From contig OU744446.1 of assembly GCA_916610825.1 (NCBI GenBank), positions 8,954,309-9,018,308 on the forward strand: 64,000 nucleotides of DNA, written 5' to 3'. Origin of the DNA: Haliclystus octoradiatus. Taxonomy: Eukaryota > Cnidaria > Staurozoa > Stauromedusae > Haliclystidae. Below are positions 20,737-32,800 of this stretch, in pieces. How positions within the stretch are numbered: position 1 is the stretch's first letter; every line of letters begins with the position of its first letter. The notes under the pieces are model-generated. The model was not told where the DNA came from. It searched no databases and saw only the letters and a list, made by a program, of their open reading frames with translations. Both the position numbers and the translations under genes were made by a program.

Positions 20737-21885
20737 GGGCCTACGAAACATTACAGAATGGAATTAAATTCCCATGATGGTGACGATTAAGAATATGATA
20801 ATGATATTAAAAACATACAATAGATAATTCATGCTAAGACAGATAAATCCATAAAGGTATAATTCTGGGTATGAAAACACTATTGAAATTACTATTATTT
20901 TGTGCGTCGGACATATATAGATTTGATTGAATACTCAGTTTCTCAACAGGGATACCTTGATGTGTGCCCAATGAATAACAGGTCACATGGTAGTTGATAC
21001 ATAATAATCTTAAAAATAAGGGGTGACACTAAAGCGGCTGGGGCTACAATTCATCCTAGAGGATTCTATGCTCAGCTATCGGGGAAACTGTTTTGGAAAT
21101 GTTTTGTATTTCAATCAAAATTTTCAAATATTTTTGTTTAATTATTTTTGCTATATTAGTAATCAGAAAGTTTTATCGCCCAAGAAGGTCCAGTAGTGGA
21201 CCTACACTAATTGCTAGTTTTGTAATGATGTTCAAAGAATTTTATTTAAATTATATTTCATGAAAAAGTAGTGACCCATGAAATTAGAAAAAATCACTGC
21301 TGTATAGTGAAATTGATCAGCTGCAATTGGAATTCCAGACAAAGGTTATGATTACATGCATGATGTTAAAATTATTACATCATTATTGTTCGTGGTCACA
21401 GAAATTCAAATCCATTCGATCTCTAATAACAAACTTGGAATATTGGCGACCTCGTTTACGATATGAGATTCTCGTTTATTGTTAGAGAGCTCCTGGGTCC
21501 AATTCCGTTAACCAACTCACAAGAGTGATATAATCCCTTTACCCCTATACGTACATCTCTTCCGATATTTAATTTGAAATAAAGGCATATAGATAAATCT
21601 AACATTTAGATAACTAAAATTTGATGATTGATTGTAGTTTTATAGTGCTGATTGGCTGTTGTTTGGTTGCTGTTGCATATAGAGTCCATAACTCCATATA
21701 TCAATGAAGGCCCAGGTGACTGCTCGTTTCAATCAAAATCGAGATATCAGATAATTGTCTTTTTGAATATGCGATGTTGGACCGTCATTGTTATGCATGG
21801 AACAAATTGCTATGCATATAAATAGTGTATAGGACAATATCTATAGTTGATTGTATACAAACAATGTTGTTAAAAATAATTACAA
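20737..21885. other. spacer between the GPCR copies
   Basis: I see no gene, tRNA or clear transposon in this 1.1-kb stretch. Sequence similar to the GPCR 1 promoter begins only at about 21886. Confidence 0.5.
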
Positions 21886-21910
21886 TTAATATATATAGGA
21901 TGCAACGCAG
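21886..21910 (+). promoter_or_regulatory. TATA-type motif upstream of GPCR 2, shared with GPCR 1
   Basis: TTAATATATATAGGATGCAA is followed by C-G-C-A-G-C, as in copy 1 with one difference. Copy 2 has an additional insert after it and a second TATA-like TATATAAAG at 22045-22053, just before the 5' UTR block (AGTTGAAGTTTT) common to both copies. Which of the two is used cannot be told. Confidence 0.5.
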
Positions 21911-22396
21911 CTTAAAGCGCGCTATGTCATTCATTTGACTATAAACACTGTTAATATCAACAAACGATGGATCGGTTTTTAGAAACCTGTTCTGCTTAAC
22001 ACAGTTATTATTTCTTCATGTTGTGTATGTTCTTCGACTATTGGTATATAAAGACGAAGGTAAAAAGTTGAAGTTTTCATGACTTATTTTGGAATTTCTA
22101 TCCTAGAAAAATAGGTACTTAGTCCACCTGAATGAATTAATTGAATGATTTTACACTCAAAGCCATTCATCGAGTTTGATACTATCTTCGGTTTTCTATA
22201 GTAAAGCTAAAACAAAGTAGCGTATAAATAAATGAATTATATTATGATTATATCAACGTTATTTTAAATCAACAGCAATGTATTAACTAGTGTTTGTTAA
22301 TGGTTAAAGCGGTCCTTGTTGTTATGCGACAGTGTGCGTATACAAGTCAAAGAGTTATGATGTGCAGATGGTTATAAAAACAAACATTTATAAATC

Positions 22397-23362
22397 ATGT
22401 CTACATTACGAGATAATTGTCTAGAAATTTACGCAATGTTGGTTGGCAAACATTCAGAAACAGCGAGATATATATTTGGTATAATTTCAATCAGTATAGC
22501 TATTAGTACTACATTCCTAAATGGTATGTTTATATTATCGATGATTCAAATGAGAAAAATCAGGACAACATCAAATTGTTTGATTGCAATTTTATCAATT
22601 AGTGATCTTACAACTGGCATATTAACATTACCAATGCTTTCAGTAGGCTATCTCTACAAACCTATAACAGATTCATGTACGTTTTTGTATCTTCTTATCG
22701 ATGCTGGTTGTACAACATCATTAATGACAATGATTGGACTTTTATTAGTAACAACAGATCGATATTTGGCAATTGTTTATCCGTATTATTATTTCAAATT
22801 AATGACGCCAAGCTTTCTTGTTAGAGTTGCGTCGATAACAGTTATTTTTTCAGTTACTTTGAGTGTGGTGGGTACATTAACACCTCATTTTGTTATGTAT
22901 CGTTTACCATTTGGATTATTAAGCATCTTTATTGCCTTTTGGTGTATATATTCTTATAGAAAAATATTTCTCGTTCGCCGAACTATTATTTCTAGTGGTG
23001 TAAGTATAGATGCAGCCTATTCACTTTGTGACATCAAATACTGTATGACGATTGGCTGGATATTGGCTGCAGCAACAATTTGTTATGTACCGTTTGGTAC
23101 ATTAAACCTTTTAATGGTTGTTGGTATTGATGTTGATGATACATTATTTGGTGTAACATCTTTATTTTTACTTTCAAATTCAGCAATTAATCCGATCATA
23201 TATTGCTTCAAAATCAGGAATACACGAAGAGCAATGTTTAAATTAGTCAGAAATATGACATATCTAACTAAAAAATATGATATTAATTACAATATATCTA
23301 GTGTTACTACATCGTCAAAAGTAAGAGGTTCAATTCATTGCACAGAAACAGAATCTATTTAA
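22397..23362 (+). CDS. intronless rhodopsin-class G-protein-coupled receptor (copy 2)
   Basis: This 321-residue tandem paralog of the receptor at 19558 is nearly identical from residue 23 to the end of helix 8. The first 18 codons carry a burst of differences, about eight, most of them amino-acid changing. The tail continues 19 residues past the point where copy 1 diverges, ending in serine/threonine-rich and acidic residues suited to phosphorylation. All class A landmarks (D-R-Y, C-Y-V-P, N-P-I-I-Y) are kept, as are the short loop 2 and its missing cysteine. Later replacements relative to copy 1 are few: Ser to Pro in helix 2, Thr to Met and Ala to Ser near helices 6-7, and His to Tyr in helix 8. 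The gene appears functional. Confidence 0.9.
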   Translation: MSTLRDNCLEIYAMLVGKHSETARYIFGIISISIAISTTFLNGMFILSMIQMRKIRTTSNCLIAILSISDLTTGILTLPMLSVGYLYKPITDSCTFLYLLIDAGCTTSLMTMIGLLLVTTDRYLAIVYPYYYFKLMTPSFLVRVASITVIFSVTLSVVGTLTPHFVMYRLPFGLLSIFIAFWCIYSYRKIFLVRRTIISSGVSIDAAYSLCDIKYCMTIGWILAAATICYVPFGTLNLLMVVGIDVDDTLFGVTSLFLLSNSAINPIIYCFKIRNTRRAMFKLVRNMTYLTKKYDINYNISSVTTSSKVRGSIHCTETESI

Positions 23363-23604
23363 CTTTTAAATTAGAGTAAGTTGTTGCTAGCTATATAATT
23401 TGAAATGTATATTACTTGTTTCAATTAACTAACAATTATTACATATTTATTAATTGATATCTTCAATAACTCTAGTCAGTTGTTATAGTTTAAAGGGAAT
23501 TAGGTTAAGCGTTTTTCGCTCTTATAGAAAAGTTAAAGCGAAAAAGAGGTTTTATATATTAGTTCAGATGGCAGAGCAACCGAACTGCAGATCGGATCAT
23601 ATCT

Positions 23605-23948
23605 GATCGACTTCAATAACATCCTCAAAAGTCTATCTTTGTTGACCCAATGACGATCATTTCCCAACATTTCGAATCCCTTTTGACACGGCAGAATCAC
23701 TGAGAATTGGCCTCAAAAGCTATTTTAAGATCATCTTGGGGTTCAGATTATCAAACAAACAAACTTAGTTTCTTGTGAAAAGTTAAACATTTATTCACGC
23801 GGTTCAGATGAAATCATGAAACCCGGTTCTGTTTGATTTTTCCCACGCGCAACATTTCAAAACATATTGAATATCAACAATGTTTAGTATATGTTTAACT
23901 TTTCACAAATCTGAGTTAGACTATCTTGGTTCTATTATAATATCTTGG
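23605..23948. mobile_element. truncated relative of the 828-bp palindrome
   Basis: It shares the arm sequence of 13175-14002, for example CAGATTATCAAACAAACAAAC, and the right terminus ending TATAATATCTTG. The left terminus is missing and the arms have diverged more than in the other copy, so it is older or was deleted. Confidence 0.65.
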
Positions 23949-24470
23949 TGCCATCTTAGGATGGCGGATGGAATGGTCCGGAGGAAATTGCATTGTGAGT
24001 AGCTGCGGTGCATCGTTACGCATTGACAGTCGAGACCGATCTGCTATGAAATATGTTGAAATTGATCTGCAGTGTCGAGGCTGAGATCAAGAAGGAGCAT
24101 TAAAGATCATTGCTCTCAGCCAAAAGAGCCATTCCTCTAGAAACAGATGAGTGTTACATGTGCCTTTGGTAGACCTCAATTACTTCGTTTTAAATCAAAC
24201 ATTAAGGCTCATAAATATTAAATGATCCATCATCGAAAATTAAGTATAGGTAATATCTTCAATTATTAATAATTGATAAAGACCTATGTAGACTGTGATG
24301 CACATTTTGATTATAAAGAAATATCAACAGAAATTTTCCAATGAAACTATAAATGATTGTTTTGTTATCTCTATCCAAAAATGATTGAATGATAATGATT
24401 AATTTGTACATTTTCACATATTATATATATAAACAAATTTTAATAAATATAAGTCCTGCTAACATAGATT

Positions 24471-24749
24471 TTAATACTTTAATTTAACAGCTGGAATTGA
24501 TCTTGTAGCTATACATTTGTCACATACCCATTCAGCATTGTCCTCATTCGTTAACATTTGATATGCTTGTAATGTAATACCTGTACATGTTCTATGATAC
24601 CAATAGCTACATCCAGATTCACATAATATTGCTTCATCGTTATCATTTACTTCTTTATTACATATTCCACATGGAAATTCAACATCACCCAATTCTTCTT
24701 CAGAATCAGCAGCAACCTTTGACTTAACATTTTGGATAGTACGGCCATT
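24471..24749 (-). CDS. pygo: terminal exon of a pygopus-like protein (PHD finger)
   Basis: On the minus strand this exon begins after an acceptor (AAATTTAG at 24750) and ends with a TAA at 24471-24473. It first encodes an acidic linker (D-S-E-E-E). A complete C4HC3 PHD finger follows: C-G-I-C, I-L-C-E-S-G-C, W-Y-H-R-T-C and W-V-C-D-K-C. The framework E-V-N-D-N-D-E-A-I-L-C-E and C-T-G-I-T-L-Q-A-Y is that of Pygopus. In that family the finger reads methylated histone H3K4 and binds BCL9/Legless, joining beta-catenin/TCF transcription in the nucleus. As in known Pygopus proteins, the finger sits at the extreme C-terminus. Upstream exons lie to the right; only one was found. Confidence 0.8.
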   Translation of the reverse strand, partial: NGRTIQNVKSKVAADSEEELGDVEFPCGICNKEVNDNDEAILCESGCSYWYHRTCTGITLQAYQMLTNEDNAEWVCDKCIATRSIPAVKLKY

Positions 24750-25245
24750 CTAAATTTGATAAGGAAAAAATGAATCAGACATCAATGTTAAACAAGGCTA
24801 CAAATTTTGTAGGCAAGGTTAAACACAGGCTATTCGAAAAGGTTTGCGATTTGTTGGGAACATAATATTACGTTGTGAAAATCTAAGTGTATAGGGATAT
24901 AGCTGTGGAAAAATGGACCATTACAGTACAGTAGCTTAAAACAATGTTCCTGATTAACTGACATACCAGGAAGTACCATAACACAAAATAGATGATGTGG
25001 GAATCAGGAGAAAGGTTTAGGGTGGAGATAACTGTAACATTACTGTACTAACATTGTCTGCACGTCTTACATGCTAGCTCGCAGTCCCAGAACAGCAGCA
25101 TTGTCATTTGTCTGAAGGTTTACTTTTATTTTTATCAAATTTCTAGTGATTGTTAACTACTTAGGAACTTGCTAGTGATTGTTCACTATTCAGAGCTAGA
25201 TTGGGACATTCGGAAGGACCAACCGTCATAGCCTATAAAGAATAC

Positions 25246-25346
25246 CTGCGCAGGCTTCTTATGCATATCAATATCTTTTGCTTCTGCACCATTTTCCAAT
25301 TCTTCATCCGAGACATCAGAATGTTCTAAATCACTGCTCTTGGCGT
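25246..25346 (-). CDS. pygo: upstream exon of the pygopus-like gene (acidic linker)
   Basis: A 101-base exon is bounded by acceptor TTTGCTTAG and donor GCGCAG/GTATTC. It encodes about 33 acidic residues including S-D-V-S-D-E-E-L-E-N. The size, orientation and composition fit the linker before the PHD exon 500 bases downstream. The assignment to the same gene is inferred. The N-terminal homology domain and start exon were not identified. Confidence 0.5.
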
Positions 25347-26567
25347 CTAAGCAAATAAATATAAATTGGTATGAAATGAGGTTGTCATGTCCCAAAGCTT
25401 TTAGATAGTGTTAGGAAAAATATAACATAAATCTAAATCAATCAAAGTTATAGGCCTTTCAGACAGGAGTGCAATTTGCTGCATGTGCACACCTTGGCAA
25501 TGGAAACTGCAATTCTCACATCTCAAGTCACATATTTCGACTAGGTAATTAAAAGGCAAACCCAAACTTTATTGTTTGTTGTTTCACACAACAACATCAC
25601 AAAAATAAAGATCACGCGATTGAGATCATTAGGCCTACTATTATTTCTAAACATTTTCTAGGGGTGGAGACTGGTGAAAAAATCCTAGGAATTTGAGAAG
25701 GAGCACTCTGATTGGCTACTAGTCGAGTTCTATACAAGGAATGAATGCTATAGATTCGCAATCTGACTGGTGGAAAATCAAACCAAATTATTTTATGAGC
25801 AATCAGTCTTGAGCGAAAATATGATCACCAATTTGAAGAAATAGGAGAACACAATGTAGGGATGCGAATTGAAAGTCAAAACGATAATCGAATATTCGTC
25901 AATTCACTATTCAATTCAAATCCAATATCAATCAAAATCATTTGTTCCATTGTTACTATTCAAGTAAACAATGTCTGTTGGATCAATTAATTGTCATATC
26001 AACAGAGTCTGAAAAAGACCTAGTGGCGTGCGACTTGAGATTTTCTTTGTTATGGGAATTAGGGGAAGTCCCGTAGATCATTCAAACCATAGATGTTCAA
26101 ACACGCAAAAGACATCACTGTGAAATATTTGTTGCATGTTTGTTTGGTACTAGAATACCAGGTACACGCAATGTGTGTTGTAGACGCTACATGCGTGGGG
26201 GGTATAACTGCGCTTAATACATTATCCAAAGATTATAGATCGATGTATGAGGACCTATGATTAAAATCGTAAAATCTACAGTATATAAATTTACGCTATG
26301 CTGGGTCTACGGAATTCGAATAGGAAACACAAATATCAAAAACCGATTACTAGCACATTATCTGAGATACATTATTTACACATTTATGTGGCAAAATTAT
26401 TTTTTTGTACATTTTTTCTTGTTCTTTAACTGTGAGACTTGATGATGGCAATTTAAATATTTACTGGATGCCTATGAATAACCCTGGAGCATGCTACATA
26501 GGCCTATAGCTAATCATGAGGTATAGATTTGAATTTCATAATATCTTTGATATACTTGCAATTTCTT
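25347..26567. other. no gene recognised (possible pygopus intron)
   Basis: No coding segment could be supported on either strand. The 61-codon plus-strand frame near 26257 has no family features. Confidence 0.4.
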
Positions 26568-26787
26568 CTATTCATTATCGTCAAGAAATAATTTTATAGT
26601 GGTCTGAGATGAATCAGATAATGATGGGCGAATCAGATTCAACATATTTGAATCAGATTCTGTAAGTAGTTTAATGTATAATAACATCCTTGAAGAATCA
26701 TCATCATCAAATTCATCACGTGTTCGGTAAATTGAGTTTAACAAAGTGAATGTTTTTTCAAAGTTGTAATAAGGAAGCAAAGCTTTC
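26568..26787 (-). CDS. terminal exon of an unidentified minus-strand gene
   Basis: An acceptor TTTAG lies just right of 26787 and the frame ends at a stop at 26568. The 72 residues start K-A-L-L-P-Y-Y-N-F and contain a D-D-D-D run. They look like a helical, acidic C-terminus, as in HEAT- or ARM-type proteins, but I cannot name a family. It has its own stop, so it is not an internal pygopus exon. Its upstream exons would be to the right. Confidence 0.4.
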
Positions 26788-29700
26788 CTAAATGCTACTT
26801 ATAAGTAATCTGAATTTGAAAAGGATATCAAGTGAGATTCTAATGCCCTCTATTTTCTTTCACTAATTCAATCAGATCACATTTAGTTGGTCATCAACTG
26901 ACCACTGAGCGGCACCGGTACCCACGATTTGTGACATTTGTAACCTGAATGCAATCTGAAAACTATTTTATTTAAAACTTGAATGATGATAGTATCATCA
27001 TGATTAACAATTAAAATGCTGTTTTGTAAATGTGTGTTTATTATCACTCGGGGTTTTAATTCACAGTTTTACACTTTGTTCGAGCTATACGTATCAATTT
27101 CAAGGGGTCAAACATGACCGGCAGCCTTTGTATGAAAGCTTTTGAAATCTGATCTTGTAGCTTTTTTATTTACGTCATGTTATTTCAGCGAGTTGATGAT
27201 ATTTGAGCCGTGAATTCTGAAACCCAAGCAAAGCATTACGAGTTGAATATAATGATGATGACAAACAGGGTTTCAAATTCGACATATATAATTATGTCTT
27301 TATAAAATCATCATTGCATGTGAACATGTCTGAAATTTGATCAGAATATTTCTTACCAAAAACATTGCGGGTCGAAACACAGACAAACGAACGGCTGGGC
27401 AACGGTCAGTAATTAAATTCAGTTGGAATCAATTTTGTAGCAAACCATAATATCCAAACACCTAGAAATCACAATGATGTTTATTTTGTTTCGATCGAGG
27501 TTCAGTAATGTCAGTGTAATTGAAATACAGAAATATAAGCTGTTGATTTGATGTTGTCAAAATGAAGCTAGATTCGTAATGTTTCTTCTTTGCAAGAAAT
27601 ATCACACTTATAGATTTGTAAACAAAAAAAAAAGTTTTACTGCCATCGAAACACTTCTCGTAATATATTCCAGTTACCAGATTTTATCGCTATGAAAACT
27701 CAAAACCGAGTTGATGTCACAACGCCGGGGTCACAACTGGTGTTTGAAAATGAGGTTTGGAAAAATATGTATTTTTTTCAAAACAATTATCGCCGGTCAA
27801 TAATGCCCCTTTAAATTCTCATTCGTGCCTGTTTACAACTTGCATTCTTGAATAAATGAGTTTGGAGTTTTAACTCGTCTTGCTCCTGCCGTGCTAATAT
27901 AATAGGCTCATGCACTTGAACATGTAATACATCAATACATGAATAAGCAGGACAAAGGATATGGCTAGTTTGGGTTGATGACATTGATATCTCTTCTTCT
28001 CAACACAATATTGAGTATTTTTTGCTCAGCTTGCTGCTTGTACTGTATTACTGTCATAAAAGCTTAAACTTGTCACATTTCATGAGTTAGTAAATGTGTA
28101 AACTTTCGCTCCACTTGTAGACGTAAATAGTCGACATATAAGCGCAGCTCGCCATTTGAACTGTTACCAACATTTTGAGCTATAACTTTTCACATTTCAT
28201 GGATTAATAGATGCGTGAAAAGAACACATACATACACACAGACACTACGCATGGATTCTATTTGTATATAGATTTATATTGGCAAAAAGAGTATTTGATT
28301 TTGAAGGAAAGTTTATCCAAGAAAGGATTGCTTCATATTTGGAAACATGCCGTGCCTATTTAAAATTAATTTACATAATCAAATACTTCCTTCTATTAAT
28401 CCATTAATTGATATTTCATTGATATTTGATTAATAATCAATTCATCGATCTCGATAGGAGTGCAAATTCCAAAGTAACAATTTACATGAGCACTTTGAGC
28501 ACTCTTGAAGTGCATAAATCGTCAAATGCTTTGAGAGTTTGCAAAAGTATAGCTAAAACATATATAATTCTGTAAATTCAAACAATGAAGAATTTCTATA
28601 AATATTAATTAAAAATAATCTACATTGTTTCAAGTTTTAAATAACCCATATTGCATTTCTATAGCGACATAAAACAAATAAATAGCAAAATAAATTTTTT
28701 AACATGCGATTAGCAAATTATCGCGTAATCTTTAACACACTCCATATTCAATATTTTTGACTAAACTACTTCAAACTTCGTCAAGTTGATATTTACTTCA
28801 TTACTTCGTGAGAATATTTTCGTTTGCGAGTTGACGTGGAGTGACCCTTGCCCTTCTTAGTCAAGTTGGAATGTCTAATTCAGATTATACATTACCATTC
28901 ATGATTCAAGTTCTGTCGATTAGTTCTATAAAATTTTTTATTACGTACTTCGTTGAAGAGATGATATGTATTTTTATCTGCTAATCTAAATACGCAGAGC
29001 GCTTAAAATGTTTCAATCATCAATTCATCATGATACAAACTCAGAGTCAGAGCCAACATTTTGATACTTAAAAGGTAATGTTAAATCAACTCACCCATTC
29101 TCATTGGGAACTATGGCTTTGAATGCGTATGGGTAAGCTGCTGTACAATAATGATGTGTGTGTTCAATCCAAAACAGGAGTAAATGTTATTTTATCTTAG
29201 TGATTTTGCCTCCTGAATTTTTGCCATGGTGCCTTCTTGGTTTTCACTCGGTAGTCGCCATTCATGCCTCTTTTCTCTCATGCAGCGAGTGAGGCTCAAA
29301 TGAAAGGGCTAGTTTGGATTTTGGAAGATTTTCATAAGTTGGAAACGGCAAGTCAGACTCAGAGTCAGCAACGGCAAGGCAAGGCAAGTGTAGTGAGCGA
29401 CATGTAGGTTGCATCTTGTCGGAAAATAAAGACAATTTTGGGAGGGAGTAGACGTATGTGACATTCCTGCTGTGCCTGTATCCAAATGTATCCAAACGTT
29501 TGCAATTTATGTATGTTGCATGACCATGCTATAAATAATAAACATTAATTCTCATTCACCACTTTTCTGATTCTCGTGTTCTGTTGTTCTGCAAAATGCC
29601 AAATCATTGAATGTTTTATGTTAATGTATCTCTGCTTCAGTTCAGACTCAGATTGGCAGAGTAGGTCAAAGACTCTGATCATTGTAGGCCATTGTAGCCA

Positions 29701-29792
29701 TCTATCTTATTGGACGAATGGACGTAGATGAGGCATTCTGAATCAAATTCACGACAATTAGGCCTACATTTTACCGTCACACTGAAGCTGCC
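26788..29792. other. 3 kb without a supported gene
   Basis: AT-rich sequence contains short random ORFs only. Any upstream exons of the minus-strand genes at 24.5 and 26.6 kb should lie here or further right, but none was convincing. The right edge holds the promoter region of FOCAD. Confidence 0.4.
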
Positions 29793-29870
29793 ATGGCAAA
29801 TACTTCAAATCATCAAATTGATAAACTACAGCTGAAACTCAAATGCAACAGTACTATGGCACAGTTTCAG
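29793..29870 (+). CDS. FOCAD: FOCAD exon 1 (start codon)
   Basis: ATG in context CTGCCATGGC; 26 codons, phase 0, donor CAG/GTAATA. It encodes a short polar N-terminus like that of the human protein. Confidence 0.7.
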
Positions 29871-32800
29871 GTAATAATACCAATTTATATGATGTTATTT
29901 TAAAATTCTTCTTTCTAGCTGTTTCAATTTCACACAGGAATTAAATGGCTCCCTGGATTGGACAGCAGTCCCAGTATGTAAAGATTGAACTTTTTGTAGT
30001 ATGAGAGTCATGTAGAGTTTCCTCACAACAAATCATGAACTAAAACATGAGATAGTCCCACATCACGAGCAATGGAACTATGGAGCTATGTGGATTCTGG
30101 GATTGCTATGCAAGCTATTGTAATTTTGACCACGTTTTCGATTATTTCCAAAACGAAGTGGATAATGTTCACGCAGCCGGTTTCCTGAGTACTAGAGATA
30201 ATGTTCATAGCATCAGTTACATGATAAGGGAATGACTAATGAGTAATTGTCCCATATTATTACAAATTAAGAAAGTAAATGTTTTTAAATATTGTTAGGC
30301 TACATACATATTCTCTGAAACCTTTTCAAGAGCGTCATGTCACAACATATTCAAATATTAAAAACGCATCCTTGAAAAGAGTCAATAAATCAAACAAAAT
30401 GAGCAGAACATAAAAAAAAAAAATTATTAAGTCAATTACATTAAAAGCAAACAAATAAGGATGTGGTTGACACCAGAGCCTGGTACTACCGTAGGCCTCA
30501 GAATTTTTTAAAACAAAGTTTCTCTGTATAATGCAGGCCTATCTTTATTTAGCGTGGGTGACCTGGTAAGCTAGCTTCAAGATTGGAATCTGGATCTCAG
30601 ATTATAGCATTCACTTGAATGGTGTTTCAAATTAGCTCTTGCCAATTGACCAGACTCCTTTAAATTCAAAAATATAGATATCGGTATCAGTGGGTGTAGA
30701 CAACGTGCCGTGCTGTGCCGTGCCGGCTCATAAATTACGCATGATTATGAAATTTCAACATATCAGCGTCACTTCTCTCGTCTCTGTGTTAAGCCGCTAA
30801 ACAGCTTGTAACTTTCGTCAAGATAATATAATATAATATTACATTTTCAGTTAACTACAGATAATATAACTGATAGTCACCCCGTTGGCACAAGTGCTTG
30901 TTTATTTGGGGGACATGAACAGATTTACAGAGAAATACAAACATGTGTGCACCGGCGAGGAATCGAACCCCGGTCTTCCGCACAGAGCGCAGACACTCTG
31001 CCACTGAGCTACCAGTAATAAAGATATACTTTCCAAATTCTACATTTTAATCGGGAGCATCATGTGATCATTGTGATGATTTGAAAAGCCGCTTCTTATG
31101 TTCCTTCACGTTAGATATCTCTCAAATTGAAAACGCTAAGCCAATTCACTTCTTATCTTAATATATGATACTTAGACATGTATCGAAGTGAATTTAAAAA
31201 AACTAGATGAAAAATATCAAGTCCATATTTAGTAACGGCTATCTAGCGTTGACCTATTTGTGATTTCACGACTTTTCAGATTTTGAAAAAAACTGGTTTT
31301 CTTCTTTCTCGACTTTAAATGTCTCTCACACTAAGGGGTCAGTCATTATTAAGGGTATCGAGAGGGCAGGCTAACTTTTCAAACATTCTTAACAATTTCA
31401 AACCCCATTAAATTTCTTATGCAAAATTTCATAACCCATCTAAAATTATTAAAATATATTTCGCACCCCTTCAAAATCTATTGCTACTCCATGTTTTCAT
31501 AATTTGGTGGCTTACGTTATATTTTTATAAACTGTATGCTGTACAGGGTGACTTTATGCATCAATTATTTCAAACTATGTGAAAAACTTTATTTAAAAGG
31601 AAACACTCATTAAACTTGATAAAATATTGTCGCTAAAAGTAGAAATAGAAAAAGTATTTATCCTTGTTATATGTGATTTTGGATAGTAGGGTTGATATTG
31701 CCTTCATGAGCAGTATTTGCAGTATGATATCTGTTTGGCCTTCTATCAAATGAAAGTAATAATATCAGTAATACCAAACGTTAAATCCAGTGAGTGATTT
31801 TTGTAGGCTACTTACTAGCCTACATCATAGAATTGCCTGAATTGTTTTCTCAAATTTTGATTGGGCGGTGTCGCACCCATAGACTTACATAGACTGCTGA
31901 CGAAAATGTGCAAAATGGGGAACAAAGATGGCTGATGCAAAGGACTTATTTTAGCGCTCTCCTCATTGACATTTTCAAAATTATTTGATCTCTCCTATCA
32001 AGTCTTTTGTAATCTAAACTCTAAACAATAGCCTATATTCTCACTGTCATTGAAAGATAGTTTAAATAGGATTTTCATGCCAGCAAAGCGAGATTTGTTC
32101 ATAGGATCACAATTGTTTTCAAACATTTATGAATAATTTAAAAAATCACACCGAGAGACAAGGAAATGTAAAAATTAAAACAAAATACTATTTACCTTCA
32201 AATACGATTAAAAAATAGAAATTTTAACTGATGTATGATGCAACTTGAAATTGGTAGACACAAATAACTTTTATAAAAAAAAATTCTGTTTCATTTGGAA
32301 ACAAAAATTGTTCAAAAAGTGGCTTGAAATTTCGCGGTTCTCAAGCCTCTGTTTTGGTACTTTGCGTCAGCCATTATGGATGCCCATGGCCGCTATGTGT
32401 TTTCCATGAAGTTTGGCAATGGAATCAGCAGTCTATGTAAGTCTATGGTTGCACCCCCTCACCGTGCTAATCATGCCCTCGTAAATAATTAAATATTAGT
32501 ATAATAGTTGAAAAATATTCCAAAAAATATAATCGAAATATCAACTAGTTATATATTCAATGTAATCACACTCATTCAAATTGCACTGTTTTGCAAAATA
32601 AATTATTTGATGCTCAATCAAGTCTGTATTTTCTCCCTGTTCCTGCTAGACTAGAGCAAATCATGCTTACTCCAAGCTTGTTTAGTCCATCTCCCGTGCT
32701 CCTCAATACCCCTATCAGAGCCTCCCTAGGGATTTATCCCTCAAATACTTGTATAATTAATATACTCACTATTCAATGATCGTTATTCTTTATTTGTAGG

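Noticed and set aside
29262..29495. Minus-strand ORF of 77 codons just upstream of FOCAD
   Set aside because: No splice context or recognisable domain; possibly just promoter-proximal sequence.
30952..31023. Functional tRNA gene
   Set aside because: The anticodon loop lacks the conserved T33 and the acceptor stem is imperfect; SINE head is the simpler reading.
32591..32779. Plus-strand ORF in FOCAD intron 1
   Set aside because: It does not join adjacent exons in phase and has no homolog that I recognise.
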